NCBI GenBank assembly: GCA_024809215.1
Contig: JANUBW010000004.1
Coordinates: forward strand, 186,001 to 250,000
DNA from: Niastella sp. OAS944
GTDB taxonomy: Bacteria; Bacteroidota; Bacteroidia; Chitinophagales; Chitinophagaceae
Direction: 5' to 3'
DNA length: 64,000 bases
Shown here: positions 44,294-52,669 of the stretch, piece by piece
How positions within the stretch are numbered: position 1 is the first letter of the stretch
How the letters are laid out: each line of letters begins with the position of its first letter
The notes under the pieces: generated by a model
The model's input: the letters and a program-made list of their open reading frames with translations, nothing else
Told to the model about the DNA's origin: nothing
The model's database searches: none
Translations under genes and position numbers: made by a program

Positions 44294-45058
44294 ATGACCA
44301 TCACAGACAGACACCAGCTTATAATTCAGAAACTGCAGGAAAACGGACGGGTTGATATTCAGGAACTGAGCGAAGAACTGCAGGTTTCGGGCGTTACCAT
44401 TCGTAAAGATCTTAAACTGCTGGAGGAGAAGAACCTGTTGTTCCGCACCAAGGGCGGCGGTTCTATCAATAACCCTTACGCTGCTGAACGCACCATCAAT
44501 GAGAAGGAATTCATCAATGCCGATCAAAAGAAAAAGATAGCGAAAGCGGCGCTTAGCCTGCTGGGTCAGAACGATAGTATTATCATTGGTTCGGGCACAA
44601 CAGTATTCGAGCTGGCGCAGGCATTGTACCCACCCAAACATATAACCGTTATTACACCCGCCTTGCGTGTTGCTATGGAATTATGCAACCGGCCAAACGT
44701 TGATATTTTACAAATCGGCGGACTTATTCATCACAGCTCAGCTTCTGCTGCCGGCGCTTTTGGCGAACGCTTGCTGGAAGACATTTCGTGCGGACTGCTG
44801 TTTATGGGCGTTGATGGTATTGAACCAGAATTCGGATTAAGTATTACCAACCTGGCAGAAGCCAGTCTTGATAAAAAAATGATCTCCGTAGCGCAACAGG
44901 TGGTTGTAATGGCCGACAGCACCAAGTTTGGCCGCCGCGGTATTGGTCGCATCTGCGGCCTCGACCAGGTTGATTATATTATTACTGATGCGGGGGCACC
45001 GATGGATAGTATCCGGCAATTAGAAGAGAAAGGAGTTAAGACAATTATTGCTGAGTAA
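44294..45058 (+). CDS. DeoR/GlpR-family transcriptional regulator
   Basis: A 254-residue sugar-phosphate-responsive repressor. N-terminal DeoR helix-turn-helix (RHQLIIQKLQENGRVDIQELSEELQVSGVTIRKDLKLLEEKNLLFRTKGG), then the DeoRC effector domain (IGSGTTVFELAQAL, ITPALRVAMELCNRPNVDILQIGG, DKKMISVAQQVVVMADSTKFGRRG) that senses a phosphorylated sugar. It is divergent from the minus-strand run lipoprotein-MFS-dehydrogenase-kinase-kinase-phosphatase, which it probably controls; a kinase product would be the natural inducer. Repeated TTAAACAAAATT sites lie in the shared upstream region. Confidence 0.93.
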   Translation: MTITDRHQLIIQKLQENGRVDIQELSEELQVSGVTIRKDLKLLEEKNLLFRTKGGGSINNPYAAERTINEKEFINADQKKKIAKAALSLLGQNDSIIIGSGTTVFELAQALYPPKHITVITPALRVAMELCNRPNVDILQIGGLIHHSSASAAGAFGERLLEDISCGLLFMGVDGIEPEFGLSITNLAEASLDKKMISVAQQVVVMADSTKFGRRGIGRICGLDQVDYIITDAGAPMDSIRQLEEKGVKTIIAE

Positions 45059-45066
45059 TCCTTGCC

Positions 45067-45290
45067 TAAAGGTTGTGTGTACCCTGTGTGAACCATGTGT
45101 CAAATAGCATACTTTACTAAGGGAACACACATGTTTGACACATGGCTGACACATGCATTATGCATTTCGTCCCAGGTTTTATGTGTGCTCGTCCCATTTT
45201 TATATAGAGCTTACGCAGCAATTATGCAACTCGTCCCTCACTTGACACATGCTCGTCCCAGGTTTGACACATGCCCGTCCCATTTTTTAA
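45067..45290. repeat. Degenerate ~22-bp repeat with TTTGACACATG and CTCGTCCCA words
   Basis: CGTCCC occurs at 45168, 45190, 45232, 45254 and 45276, spaced 22, 42, 22 and 22 bp, with GACACATG between (45136, 45148, 45243, 45265). Near the regulator gene CCATGTGTCAAA (45093-45104) is the exact complement of TTTGACACATGG (45134-45145), so the left edge can form a 12-bp hairpin. No cas genes; the units are nearly contiguous, without spacers. Confidence 0.65.
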
Positions 45291-45339
45291 AATTGCGTTG
45301 ATCATATTACTACTTTTGTGATGCGTACGTAAGTTCATT

Positions 45340-45415
45340 GAAATAGTTGATAGTTGACATGTTAACGAGTTAACAGGTTGACAAGGAGGTCAATGTCGAA
45401 GCTCGCAACTAATTG
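45340..45415. repeat. AGTTGA/GTTAAC repeat with core AATGTCGAAGCTCGC
   Basis: ATAGTTGATAGTTGACATGTTAAC words (45346-45369) followed by GAGTTAACAGGTTGACAAGG and core AATGTCGAAGCTCGC (45392-45405). It lies upstream of the T9SS protein gene. The words are complementary to those at 38440-38465 and 42610-42738. Confidence 0.55.
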
Positions 45416-45550
45416 TTACTGTCCAAATTCTTTATTGAATATCAGCCATTTACCCACTTATCCTGTATGCTGTCTACACTTTGTCTACGCCCTTTACTCG
45501 TATTTCACCGGGGTACTTGCGTTTTTTGTGGCAGCAATTACAGCCCTTTT

Positions 45551-48500
45551 ATGAAAGCTAATTACACCCCTACTCCCTTCGTTTTTTTAATTACCATCTT
45601 ACTGACAATTACGCAAACTGCGTCGGCCACCATTAGGTATGTTTCACAATGGGGCACCGGCGGCGGCACATCGTGGGGCAATGCCAGCGGCGATCTGAAA
45701 GCAATGATCGATGCCAGCCAACCGGGCGATGAAGTATGGATACTGGAAGGAACGTACCAGACACCCGACAACCAGTCGATCGTAATGCGGCCCGGCGTAA
45801 AAATTTATGGCGGTTTTTACGGCGGCGAAACTTCCCCGGCCCAGCGCGACCTGTTAAACCATGAAACCAGGCTATATCCCTACGATAATGAAGTGCTGAT
45901 CCAAAACATCAATAATGGGCTAACCAGCACAGCCTTGCTCGATGGTTTTATCCTTACAGATGCCGTTCAAAGCGCCGTTATTAACCAGAATTCATCACCG
46001 GCTTTCACCAATTGTACATTCGAGAACAACAGCACCTCCTCTAGTGGCGGAGCCATGAAAAACACCGGTTCCTCGCCAACAATAACCAATTGTTTGTTTA
46101 GGTGGAATACAGCAGGCGATATGGGTGGCGCCATATACAATTATCAAAATTCATCCCCTTTATTAACCGCGTGCACTTTCACTTCTAATGAGGCCGATTA
46201 TGGTGGTGGTATGGCCAATGATTTTCGCTCATCGCCCACACTCAACAATTGCCTGTTCAATGAAAATAAGGTCATAAACGGTGGAGGTATATTTATAACC
46301 ACAAACTGTGCGCCCGTACTTAACTCCTGTACATTTAATGAAAACGAAGCCTCAATCGGCGCAGGTATTTACAGCTCAGATGCAAGTCCGGTACTTACAA
46401 ACTGTACTTTTACCACCAATTATGTAAACAATTACGGCGGCGGCATATATAGTAAAAATTCAGCCATTACACTTTATAATTGCACTATCAGAAGCAATTC
46501 GGCCACTTATGGCGGCGGCCTGTATTGCGAATCTTCCACCTGCCATGTAGTCAACTGCCTTTTAAGTGGCAATAGTGCAAGCTACGCGGGAGGCGGCGCA
46601 TATACCCGGGGTTACTATGTTTCCTTCACCAATTGCACTATTACCAGCAACTCAGCAACCTCTTTAGGTGGCGCCATGTATAACAACACAACAACCAATC
46701 TTTTCATCCGGAATTCCATTATATATAATAACAACTCGGGAATATCCAATAACCTTACAACTCCGGCCATAAGCAACAGCCTGGTACAGGGACTAACAGC
46801 CACCACTAACGGAAATATTTCCGGCACCACAAACCCTTTGTTTGTAGCTCCGGTTCCACCCAACTCAGGCATCGACGCCCATTTGGCAGCAGACTACCAC
46901 CTGCAGGCCTGCAGCCCTTTAGTGAACAAAGGCAGCAACAACTTCTATGCTGTTGGGCAGAGCCCCGACCTGTCGGCCATCACTACCGACCTCGATGGCA
47001 ATGCACGTTTTTACAACGGCAGCGCGGCAGACATGGGTTGTTATGAACGAACAGGTGAGCCAACTATCTCTGCAACCAATGGCATCATTTATGTAAAGGC
47101 CAATGGCACCGGTACAGGAGAAAGCTGGGCCTGCGCCACCGGCGATCTGCAGGCGGCCATAAATGGAGCAGTCAGCGGAAACCAGGTATGGGTGGCCGGT
47201 GGTATTTATATACCTAACCGAAGGTCAGATGCTACCGGCGTTATTACTGTCGGCGACCGCAACAATGCATTTGTATTAAAGAACGATGTAAAAATTTATG
47301 GCGGTTTTGCCGGAACCGAAACCTCATTGACCGATCGCAATCTTTCATTAACGGCCAATGCCAGCATACTTAGCGGCGACCTCAGCAGCAACGACAATGG
47401 CTTTACCAATAACGGTGAGAACGCTATACATGTAGTAGTTAGTTCCGGAAACAATAGCGCTACCCTGCTCGATGGCTTTACCATACAGGGCGGCAATTGC
47501 GACAATAGCGGCGGCGCAGGTATTGCCTGTAATAATTCATTAGCCGTATTCAATAACCTCATCGTAAAAGGCAACGCCGGCCGCTATGGCGCCGGTCTTA
47601 ATATAAGCTCCTCATCACCCACTATTACCAATAGCATTATTACCGGTAACGCCGGCTTCTATGGCGGCGGCATCATAGGCAGCAATTGCGGCGCTATTAT
47701 TACCAATGTAATTATTAGTGGCAATACGGCAGTAGAACAAGGCGGCGGTATGTATAACGAATGGAGCGTAGCACCGGTTCTTACCAATGTAACCATTGCA
47801 GGTAACAGTACCCAATATGGGCCGGGCGGCGCTATGTACAATAACCTGGGGCCCGCATTGCAGCTGCGCAATTGTATTGTATATGGCAATAGCAGCGGCA
47901 TTTATAATAATGCAGGCACACCCAATATACAATACAGCCTGGTACAGGGAGAAGCCAGTACCGCCAATGGCAATATCAATGGTTCTACCAACCCATTGTT
48001 TGTGAACCAGCCAGCTGCCGGACTGAACACCGGCGGCGATTTCCGGCTACAGGCGTGCAGCCCGGGCATTAATGCAGGCAGCAGTTCAGTTTACAGCGTT
48101 GGCCAAACGCCCAACCTCTCGGCCGTTACAACCGATCTTAATAAAGCCGCACGAACACAAGGCACAACAGTAGATATGGGTGTATATGAATTTACCGGCA
48201 ACTACAATGGCAATCCCGGCGCCACTGATCTTTTAGGCGTGAATAACGACGCCGCCTCTACGCCTATATCAGGCATCACAAATTGTATTGCCAGCAACAC
48301 CGACTGCCGCCTGATCGCCACGCTGCAATCAACAAACGACCCCTACAACCCTCTTAATGGCAATGTAAACACCAAAGTATGGATAGAAAGCAGTCAGCCT
48401 TCCGATTATGTAAAACGTCATTATGAAATATATACGGTAAATAACAGGCGTTATGCAGTTGGTAAAGCAACACTTTATTTTACCCAGGCCGAGTTCGACG

Positions 48501-49264
48501 ATTTTAATGCAGTAAACACGATAAAACTACCCACCGGTCCGGGCGATGCCCTGGGAAAAGGCAACCTGGTCATTTATCAATACAAAGGCAACAGCTCCGA
48601 TGGCACCGGACAACCTAACACGTTTACCCCCGGAGATCAGTCGACCATTAACCCGGCCAACAATGCCATTATATGGAACGCCACCAAAGCCCGTTGGGAA
48701 GTGACATTCGACTTTACCGGTACCAATGGCTTTTTTGTATCATCCGAAATAGATGTATTACCGCTCACCCTGCTCAACTTCAATGGCCATACTTACAATG
48801 GTTACAACCAACTGCAATGGGAAACCGCCGACGAAGTGAATACCAGTCATTTTATACTGGAACGTAGCACCAATGGCAACACATATGCATCAGTGGCTAC
48901 CATACCGGCAGGCAACAATGTTTACAGCTATAAGGACTACAATTCCTTCAATGGAAAAATATATTACCGGTTGAAGATGGTTGATAAAGACGGGCAATTC
49001 ACTTACAGCACCATTGTAACATTGAACAATAACGGCACAGGTTCGGTTAGCATTTACCCTAACCCTGCCAATGATAAAGTATACCTAAACACCGGCAGTG
49101 AACTATTGCAACAGAGCGCCCGTTTGTATGACGTTAGCGGTCAGCTGCTGCAAACCATTCAAATAAGAAATACCCTTCAACCCATATATGTACAACACCT
49201 GAAAAGCGGATTGTACCTGTTGCAATTTGATAATGGAACAACGGTAAAGTTTGTAAAGAAATAG
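45551..49264 (+). CDS. T9SS-secreted protein with duplicated parallel beta-helix
   Basis: The start is set at ATG 45551 (MKANYTPTPFVFLITILLT) since a clear signal peptide follows; the longer frame from 45413 adds 46 unrelated residues, partly repeat-encoded. About 1237 residues: beta-helix domain 1 beginning IRYVSQWGTGGGTSWGNASGDLKAMID with KIYGGFYGGETS, beta-helix domain 2 beginning IYVKANGTGTGESWACATGDLQAAI with KIYGGFAGTETS, clearly an internal duplication; each ends in a DMGxYE motif. A linker domain follows, then a T9SS type A sorting domain (VSIYPNPANDKVYL ... LKSGLYLLQFDNGTTVKFVKK). It should be exported by the type IX system to the surface or medium. No catalytic motif recognised. Confidence 0.92.
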   Translation: MKANYTPTPFVFLITILLTITQTASATIRYVSQWGTGGGTSWGNASGDLKAMIDASQPGDEVWILEGTYQTPDNQSIVMRPGVKIYGGFYGGETSPAQRDLLNHETRLYPYDNEVLIQNINNGLTSTALLDGFILTDAVQSAVINQNSSPAFTNCTFENNSTSSSGGAMKNTGSSPTITNCLFRWNTAGDMGGAIYNYQNSSPLLTACTFTSNEADYGGGMANDFRSSPTLNNCLFNENKVINGGGIFITTNCAPVLNSCTFNENEASIGAGIYSSDASPVLTNCTFTTNYVNNYGGGIYSKNSAITLYNCTIRSNSATYGGGLYCESSTCHVVNCLLSGNSASYAGGGAYTRGYYVSFTNCTITSNSATSLGGAMYNNTTTNLFIRNSIIYNNNSGISNNLTTPAISNSLVQGLTATTNGNISGTTNPLFVAPVPPNSGIDAHLAADYHLQACSPLVNKGSNNFYAVGQSPDLSAITTDLDGNARFYNGSAADMGCYERTGEPTISATNGIIYVKANGTGTGESWACATGDLQAAINGAVSGNQVWVAGGIYIPNRRSDATGVITVGDRNNAFVLKNDVKIYGGFAGTETSLTDRNLSLTANASILSGDLSSNDNGFTNNGENAIHVVVSSGNNSATLLDGFTIQGGNCDNSGGAGIACNNSLAVFNNLIVKGNAGRYGAGLNISSSSPTITNSIITGNAGFYGGGIIGSNCGAIITNVIISGNTAVEQGGGMYNEWSVAPVLTNVTIAGNSTQYGPGGAMYNNLGPALQLRNCIVYGNSSGIYNNAGTPNIQYSLVQGEASTANGNINGSTNPLFVNQPAAGLNTGGDFRLQACSPGINAGSSSVYSVGQTPNLSAVTTDLNKAARTQGTTVDMGVYEFTGNYNGNPGATDLLGVNNDAASTPISGITNCIASNTDCRLIATLQSTNDPYNPLNGNVNTKVWIESSQPSDYVKRHYEIYTVNNRRYAVGKATLYFTQAEFDDFNAVNTIKLPTGPGDALGKGNLVIYQYKGNSSDGTGQPNTFTPGDQSTINPANNAIIWNATKARWEVTFDFTGTNGFFVSSEIDVLPLTLLNFNGHTYNGYNQLQWETADEVNTSHFILERSTNGNTYASVATIPAGNNVYSYKDYNSFNGKIYYRLKMVDKDGQFTYSTIVTLNNNGTGSVSIYPNPANDKVYLNTGSELLQQSARLYDVSGQLLQTIQIRNTLQPIYVQHLKSGLYLLQFDNGTTVKFVKK

Positions 49265-49289
49265 AGAACGGGTGGTGTTTTAAAAAAAG

Positions 49290-49319
49290 AAAATCTCCCA
49301 TACATTGGGAGATTTTTCT
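49290..49319. terminator. Bidirectional intrinsic terminator
   Basis: A perfect 10-bp stem AAATCTCCCA (49291-49300) / TGGGAGATTT (49306-49315), loop TACAT, with A-tract before and T-tract after. It ends the T9SS gene 26 bp after its stop and can act in both directions. Confidence 0.85.
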
Positions 49320-49329
49320 ATAAATAAAG

Positions 49330-49433
49330 TTACAGGTACCGGTTACCGGTTTCCGGGGTCCTTATTTCAGGATCAAAGTTACTCTGTATTTGTATTCCCT
49401 GGAAACCGGAAACAGGGAACCGGAAACTTCATA
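49330..49433. repeat. ACCGGTT / GGAAACCGGAAAC hairpin repeat
   Basis: Left words GGTACCGGTTACCGGTTTCCGG (49336-49357), centre CCTTATTTCAGGATCAAAG, right words GGAAACCGGAAACAGGGAAC (49401-49428). The arms are complementary in part. The right arm ends next to the stop of the small membrane-protein gene (49435). Confidence 0.65.
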
Positions 49434-49434
49434 G

Positions 49435-49821
49435 TTAAGCATTTGAAGTTTCCGTTTTCACTGCAGTAGCTTCGGCAGAAGTTTGTACCGGAACAGGAAC
49501 CGCTTCTTCTTCAACCCAACCCTCGGGTAAATAACCTTTATACTTCTGCATTAACGGATTCATTTTTTTCTTCACCCATTTAGAGATGACCTCAAACACT
49601 ATAAAGCCAATGATAATGGAAATGGCCCACTCCATAAAGCTGAAGGTTTGTTTATCAACGACTGTTTTTTTTGCGGTAAGTCCCCACAGGTTTTTAATAC
49701 TGCGGGTAGTAAAAAAATGCGCAACCAGGCGGGTTGAGGCCATACCAATGGCAAAACCTATAAAATTGCCTGTATAGCTGCTGTATACATATTGCAGGAA
49801 CTTCTGGCTGGTTTGTTTCAT
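49435..49821 (-). CDS. Small membrane protein, function unknown
   Basis: From the Met at 49821 (MKQTSQKFLQYVYSSYTGN) the protein has about 128 residues; an upstream in-frame start at 49881 adds 20 residues of poor likeness. Two hydrophobic segments are seen, FIGFAIGMASTRLVAHFF (~20-37) and EWAISIIIGFIVFEVISKWV (~64-83), joined by a polar loop, then a proline/alanine-rich C-terminal tail (VPVPVQTSAEATAV). I do not recognise the family. It follows the SRPBCC gene and may be co-transcribed with it. Confidence 0.68.
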   Translation of the reverse strand: MKQTSQKFLQYVYSSYTGNFIGFAIGMASTRLVAHFFTTRSIKNLWGLTAKKTVVDKQTFSFMEWAISIIIGFIVFEVISKWVKKKMNPLMQKYKGYLPEGWVEEEAVPVPVQTSAEATAVKTETSNA

Positions 49822-49899
49822 AGACGACAGTTTGATGATGGTGTCACCAAAATAATATCTTCTACGCGTAAAAGCCAGCATGTGTAAAAATTAACCATT

Positions 49900-50358
49900 T
49901 TACAACACAACCATCCTGCGATTGCTGGTTTCCAGCATCCGTTTCAGCTGTTTTAAATTCCTGCGGTTAATATTTCTGATGGTAAGGGCCATAAAAGGCG
50001 TTATCATTCGCGATAAGGCGCGGGGAATGCCGCGGCTCCAAACAGTCATACAGGTGGTATTTTCATTAACGGCCTGCCAGGCAACCACCGTTTCCATACG
50101 CATGTTGCTGTTGCGGGTTTTCATTACCATTTTCTGATTGGGAATGAACTCCACCACTTCGCATACGTATTGCTGGTAACGCCGCATGCCCCGTTCATTG
50201 AAAACGATCTTTGCGCCGGCGCGTATGGGAACGTGCTGGTTCCAATCAACTGTTTTAATATGAGAACACCAACTGGGAGCATTGCCAGGATCAGAAACAT
50301 ATTCGGCCACTATTTCCTTAGGGAGATTGATAATAATCTCGGTTTTTACGTTTACCAT
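49900..50358 (-). CDS. SRPBCC/START-like ligand-binding protein
   Basis: A 152-residue single-domain protein of the helix-grip (SRPBCC) fold. It opens TEIIINLPKEIVAEYVSDPGNAPSWCSHIKTVDW, the usual strand plus alpha-helix with the W-x-x-H turn, followed by antiparallel strands (AKIVFNERGMRR, YVCEVVEFIPNQKMVMKTRN, METVVAWQAV) and the final long helix (LKQLKRMLETS). Members bind hydrophobic ligands or act as polyketide-cyclase-like enzymes; no ligand can be predicted. No conserved neighbour, apart from the small membrane-protein gene downstream. Confidence 0.82.
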   Translation of the reverse strand: MVNVKTEIIINLPKEIVAEYVSDPGNAPSWCSHIKTVDWNQHVPIRAGAKIVFNERGMRRYQQYVCEVVEFIPNQKMVMKTRNSNMRMETVVAWQAVNENTTCMTVWSRGIPRALSRMITPFMALTIRNINRRNLKQLKRMLETSNRRMVVL

Positions 50359-50504
50359 TATTAATGCATCTAAATAAACAAATCCATTTTAGCGAGGGTC
50401 GGATGCGGCTTTCAAAATTCAATCGGAGATATTGTAAAAATCGGGAGGCCAAATATAAATGTTTAAGCAATACTAACCTCAATTACCATTCGAAAATGCC
50501 GAAG

Positions 50505-50695
50505 TTCATGGTTTCTGGTGATTAGTTTCAAGTTCTCAGTTCACAGTTCACAGCTCTCAGTTCCCGGTTATTCAGCTATTCAATTATTGAGTTGCTGACT
50601 AATTGCCGGCCACCGGCGATAGCAAGTGGCGGTTGCAGCTGTATTTGCTTTTAGCTTTCAGCTTTAGGCTTTAGACCATCTTCTATTAACCTGAA
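50505..50695. repeat. Intergenic word-repeat stretch
   Basis: AGTTCTCAGTTCACAGTTCACAG (50530-50555), GTTATTCAGCTATTCAATTATTG, GCCGGCCACCGGCGATAG (hairpin GCCGG/CCGGC), and TTTTAGCTTTCAGCTTTAGG (50656-50677). Word types are shared with 19231-19260 and 63595-63630. No core of the AATTTCG type is visible. No gene lies in the 406-bp gap. Confidence 0.55.
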
Positions 50696-50752
50696 AATAA
50701 ACAACTTACCACACAATTACCCATTATAACAAATCATAAACCAGAAAGAGAT

Positions 50753-50765
50753 TATTTTTGCCGCA
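50753..50765 (+). promoter_or_regulatory. Bacteroidota -7 promoter box before the helicase gene
   Basis: TATTTTTG at 50753-50760, matching TAnnTTTG, ends four bases before the ATG at 50765. The transcript would have almost no leader. Confidence 0.55.
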
Positions 50766-52666
50766 TGGATTATTTCAAAAGCCTGCTCGATCTGCTGAAA
50801 ATAGAACGTGAAGAGGACCGGCAATTATACCTGAAACTGAAACAAACATCTTCTGTTGCACAACGCAGGGCCAGTGGACTTACCTGGTATCCCATTGCTA
50901 TTCGCGACCAGGAAATGAGCCGTGGTGATTATCTTACCGTTGAAGTTGAACGTACTACACATCAGGATATTATTCACCAACTGCGCTTTGGTGTGCCGGC
51001 GGTGTTGTTCTCGAACCACGACCCCGAAAGCAATAAAGTTGAAGGCACCATTACTTTTGTAAAAGGCAACCGGCTAAAGATCACTTTGCGCACCGATGAA
51101 CTGCCCGATTGGGCCAGCGATGGCAAACTGGGTATTGACCTGTTGTTCGACGATAACAGCTACGATGAAATGCAAAGCGCCTGCAAGCTGGCATCAACCC
51201 TTGCTGAAAAACCCGCCGAAGGCCGGTTGATACAAATACTTACGGGTAATAAAAAGCCTGCATTTGAGACCAGCGCCCCCGCAGTTATACCATCATTAAA
51301 TATATCGCAACAAGCCGCTGTAAATAAAATACTCGCGGCAAATGACCTGGCCATTGTACACGGCCCGCCGGGAACGGGTAAAACCACTACCCTGGTACAG
51401 GCCATTAAAGCCATGATAAAAAGAGACAACCAGCAGATACTGGTGGTGGCACCCAGCAATACTGCTGTGGACCTGCTGAGCGAAAAATTAAGCGATGAGG
51501 GACTGAACGTATTACGCGTAGGTAACCCGGCCCGGGTAAGCGAACGGTTATTTTCGTTAACGCTCGATTACAAGATGGCCGAGCACAGCCATACCAAGGA
51601 AACAAAACGCCTTAGAAAACAGGCGGCAGCCTATCTTGATATGGCGCACAAGTACAAACGCCATTTTGGAAAGGCGGAACGCGATCAGCGCAAGGCCCTG
51701 TTTGCCGAAGCGCGCAACATTATGAAGGAGGTCGACAATTCGGAACAATACATCATCAACGACCTGGTGGCCAAAGCGCAGGTGATCACCGCTACGCTGG
51801 TTGGCGCCAATCATTATACCGTACGTAACCTTAAGTTCAACACCATAGTGATCGACGAAGCCGGCCAGGCCCTTGAACCTGCCTGCTGGATACCCATTTT
51901 AAAAGCACAGAAAGTGATACTGGCAGGCGACCATTGCCAGTTGCCACCCACCGTAAAAAGCGCCGAAGCCGCCAAAAACGGACTGGCCACCACCCTGCTT
52001 GAAAAATGCGTGGCCCTGCATCCTGAGTCGGTAGTATTGCTGGAAGAACAATACCGTATGAATGAAGTGATCATGGGTTATTCTTCTTCTACATTTTATG
52101 ACGATCGATTAAAAGCGCATGCATCCGTAGCCAGGCATGTGTTGTTCAACAATGATAATCCACTGGTATTTGTAGATACTGCCGGCTGTGGCTTTGATGA
52201 AAAAACAGAACAAACCAGTACCTATAATCCGGAAGAAGCAGCCTTCCTGTTCCGCCACCTTACCCAACTGGTGTCGGCGCTCGACAGCCATTACAAACCC
52301 GATAATTTTCCAAGCATTGCCATTATTTCGCCCTATAAACAACAGATAGATACGTTAAAGGAGCAATTCCAAAGCTCACCTGCATTACAGGTATATGAGC
52401 ATAAGATAGCCATCAATACCATCGATAGCTTTCAGGGCCAGGAGCGCGATATTGTTTACATCAGTATGACACGTAGCAACCCCGATAGCCGCATCGGCTT
52501 TTTGAGCGACATTCGCCGCATGAACGTGGCCATGACGAGGGCGCGCAAAAAGCTGGTGATCATTGGCGATAGCGCTACCCTGTCGCAATTCGATTTCTAT
52601 TCCAATTTTATTACCTGGGCGCAGGACAGGAATGCATATCAGAGTGCGTGGGAGTTTGCTGAATAA
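50765..52666 (+). CDS. UPF1/IGHMBP2-like superfamily 1 helicase
   Basis: A 633-residue SF1 helicase acting on DNA or RNA. An N-terminal RNA/DNA-binding beta-barrel type domain (~1-150) precedes the ATPase: Walker A GPPGTGKT at residues 200-207, Walker B DEAGQ at 364-368, motif III GDHCQLPPTV, motif IV LLEEQYRMN, motif V SFQGQERDIVYISMTRS and motif VI NVAMTRARKKLVIIGD. All motifs are intact. The layout resembles human IGHMBP2/SMUBP-2 and bacterial homologues; in bacteria the role is not well known. Start is at the ATG right after a -7 promoter box. Convergent with the ABC transporter gene, 3 bp apart. Confidence 0.94.
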   Translation: MDYFKSLLDLLKIEREEDRQLYLKLKQTSSVAQRRASGLTWYPIAIRDQEMSRGDYLTVEVERTTHQDIIHQLRFGVPAVLFSNHDPESNKVEGTITFVKGNRLKITLRTDELPDWASDGKLGIDLLFDDNSYDEMQSACKLASTLAEKPAEGRLIQILTGNKKPAFETSAPAVIPSLNISQQAAVNKILAANDLAIVHGPPGTGKTTTLVQAIKAMIKRDNQQILVVAPSNTAVDLLSEKLSDEGLNVLRVGNPARVSERLFSLTLDYKMAEHSHTKETKRLRKQAAAYLDMAHKYKRHFGKAERDQRKALFAEARNIMKEVDNSEQYIINDLVAKAQVITATLVGANHYTVRNLKFNTIVIDEAGQALEPACWIPILKAQKVILAGDHCQLPPTVKSAEAAKNGLATTLLEKCVALHPESVVLLEEQYRMNEVIMGYSSSTFYDDRLKAHASVARHVLFNNDNPLVFVDTAGCGFDEKTEQTSTYNPEEAAFLFRHLTQLVSALDSHYKPDNFPSIAIISPYKQQIDTLKEQFQSSPALQVYEHKIAINTIDSFQGQERDIVYISMTRSNPDSRIGFLSDIRRMNVAMTRARKKLVIIGDSATLSQFDFYSNFITWAQDRNAYQSAWEFAE

Positions 52667-52669
52667 GTA

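Noticed and set aside
45413-45550. Upstream start for the T9SS protein at 45413.
   Set aside because: The added 46 residues precede a proper signal peptide and partly derive from repeat DNA.
49822-49881. Upstream start for the small membrane-protein gene at 49881.
   Set aside because: The added segment is arginine/aromatic-rich and of no family likeness; the Met at 49821 is favoured, though this is not certain.
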